From Pseudomonas sp. (lineage in GTDB: Bacteria; Pseudomonadota; Gammaproteobacteria; Pseudomonadales; Pseudomonadaceae), in the NCBI GenBank assembly GCA_029239415.1, contig JAQZAY010000198.1:1-7021 (forward strand): DNA of 7,021 bases, read 5' to 3'. The position numbers and the translations under genes are program-made. Under the pieces are notes generated by a model, which ran no database searches, had not been told where the DNA came from, and saw only the letters and a program-made list of their open reading frames with translations. Position 1 is the stretch's first letter. Each line of letters starts with the position of its first letter. Shown here one piece after another: positions 6,855 through 7,021 of the stretch.

Positions 6855-6858
6855 GCGA

Positions 6859-6891
6859 CCGCTCCTGCGCGGCAAGTGCGCGCAGGAGCGG
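6859..6891 (-). terminator. GC-rich hairpin after the coiled-coil gene, likely terminator or REP-like element
   Basis: A perfect 13-bp stem (6859-6871 with 6879-6891, core CGCTCCTGCGCG and its complement) closes a 7-nt loop (GCAAGTG). It begins 14 nt past the stop of the coiled-coil gene. No run of U follows on the minus strand, so it is not a textbook intrinsic terminator. The core resembles the intergenic REP hairpins common in Pseudomonas (GGAGCG arms around a CAAG-like loop), so it may be a REP copy acting as a transcript end. Confidence 0.5.
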
Positions 6892-6905
6892 GGGAGGGGG
6901 CAGGA

Positions 6906-7021
6906 TCAGTGGCTGATGGACTTGTCGTCGCTGCGCGCTTGCTCGAGCATGAGGCTCAGCCTGGCGACCCTGGCTTGCAGTTGGTCGCGTTCTTCCTTGA
7001 GCTGGCGCAACTCATCGCGGC
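6906..7021 (-). CDS. Unidentified protein, C-terminal end only; leucine-rich coiled coil
   Basis: A frame open from the right edge reaches a TGA at 6908-6906 and gives the last 37 residues of a protein whose start lies outside the window. The tail reads RDELRQLKEERDQL, then QARVARLSLMLEQARSDD, and ends KSISH. It is highly charged, with no Pro or Gly. Hydrophobic residues sit in heptad steps (Leu at 7, 14 and 21; Leu/Val at 4, 18 and 25), as in a parallel coiled coil. It is on the same strand as glgA, but about 450 bp and a strong hairpin separate them, so it is probably a separate transcription unit. I do not recognise the protein; a small coiled-coil protein or the oligomerisation tail of a larger one would both fit. 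Coding status rests on the open frame, the amphipathic pattern and the hairpin just after the stop. Confidence 0.6.
   Translation of the reverse strand, partial: RDELRQLKEERDQLQARVARLSLMLEQARSDDKSISH

Larger units (their letters stand above)
6458..6905. other. Intergenic region: promoter and leader of the glgA operon
   Basis: This 448-bp stretch has no convincing gene. From right to left it holds the hairpins at 6836-6891, a purine-rich segment (about 6790-6835), a 14-bp interrupted palindrome (6767-6780), a sigma-S-like -10 box (6740-6746), a nested stem-loop (6676-6721), a plain GC-rich stretch (about 6500-6670) where I see nothing definite, a hairpin (6483-6496) and an RsmA/CsrA-like site with the glgA Shine-Dalgarno (6466-6476). 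The AT-rich part around 6740-6785 is the best place for a promoter reading left. That would give glgA a leader of about 275 nt, long enough for RNA-level control. Confidence 0.6.

Noticed and set aside
1..7021. tRNA, rRNA, CRISPR array, insertion sequence or prophage
   Set aside because: No direct-repeat array, cloverleaf, transposase or terminal repeats were seen; the content is ordinary core metabolism.

Overview
The window is GC-rich and gene-dense. Almost all of it is one minus-strand operon for alpha-glucan and trehalose metabolism. The gene set and order (glgA, then treZ, malQ and treY) and the protein details suggest a Pseudomonas, most likely near the P. putida group. That placement comes from remembered gene order and protein style, not from a database search.

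Layout, following transcription from right to left. At 7021-6906 is the 3' end of an unidentified gene whose product ends in a leucine-rich coiled coil. It is followed by a strong GC-rich hairpin (6859-6891). The region 6458-6905 has no convincing gene. It holds the likely promoter and leader of the operon, with several inverted repeats and an RsmA/CsrA-like site beside the glgA ribosome binding site. Then come glgA (glycogen synthase, 6457-4898), treZ (maltooligosyltrehalose trehalohydrolase, 4883-3138), malQ (4-alpha-glucanotransferase, 3141-1072) and the first 358 codons of treY (maltooligosyltrehalose synthase, 1075 to the left edge). Spacing is 14 nt between glgA and treZ, and a 4-nt ATGA overlap at both treZ/malQ and malQ/treY, so the four genes are almost certainly co-transcribed and translationally coupled.

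The genes fit one pathway. GlgA builds linear alpha-1,4-glucan from ADP-glucose. TreY turns the reducing end of such chains into a trehalosyl unit. TreZ cuts off free trehalose. MalQ reshuffles the short maltooligosaccharides left behind so they can be reused. This makes the operon a route from ADP-glucose through glucan to trehalose, a compatible solute, and links carbon storage with osmotic or desiccation stress.

I do not see a previously undescribed system: the pathway is known. The less ordinary signals are non-coding or at residue level: a perfect 22-bp palindrome inside malQ, a nested stem-loop and a repeated CCGTTGG motif upstream of glgA, a probable post-transcriptional control site at the glgA start, and a non-consensus conserved region I in TreY.
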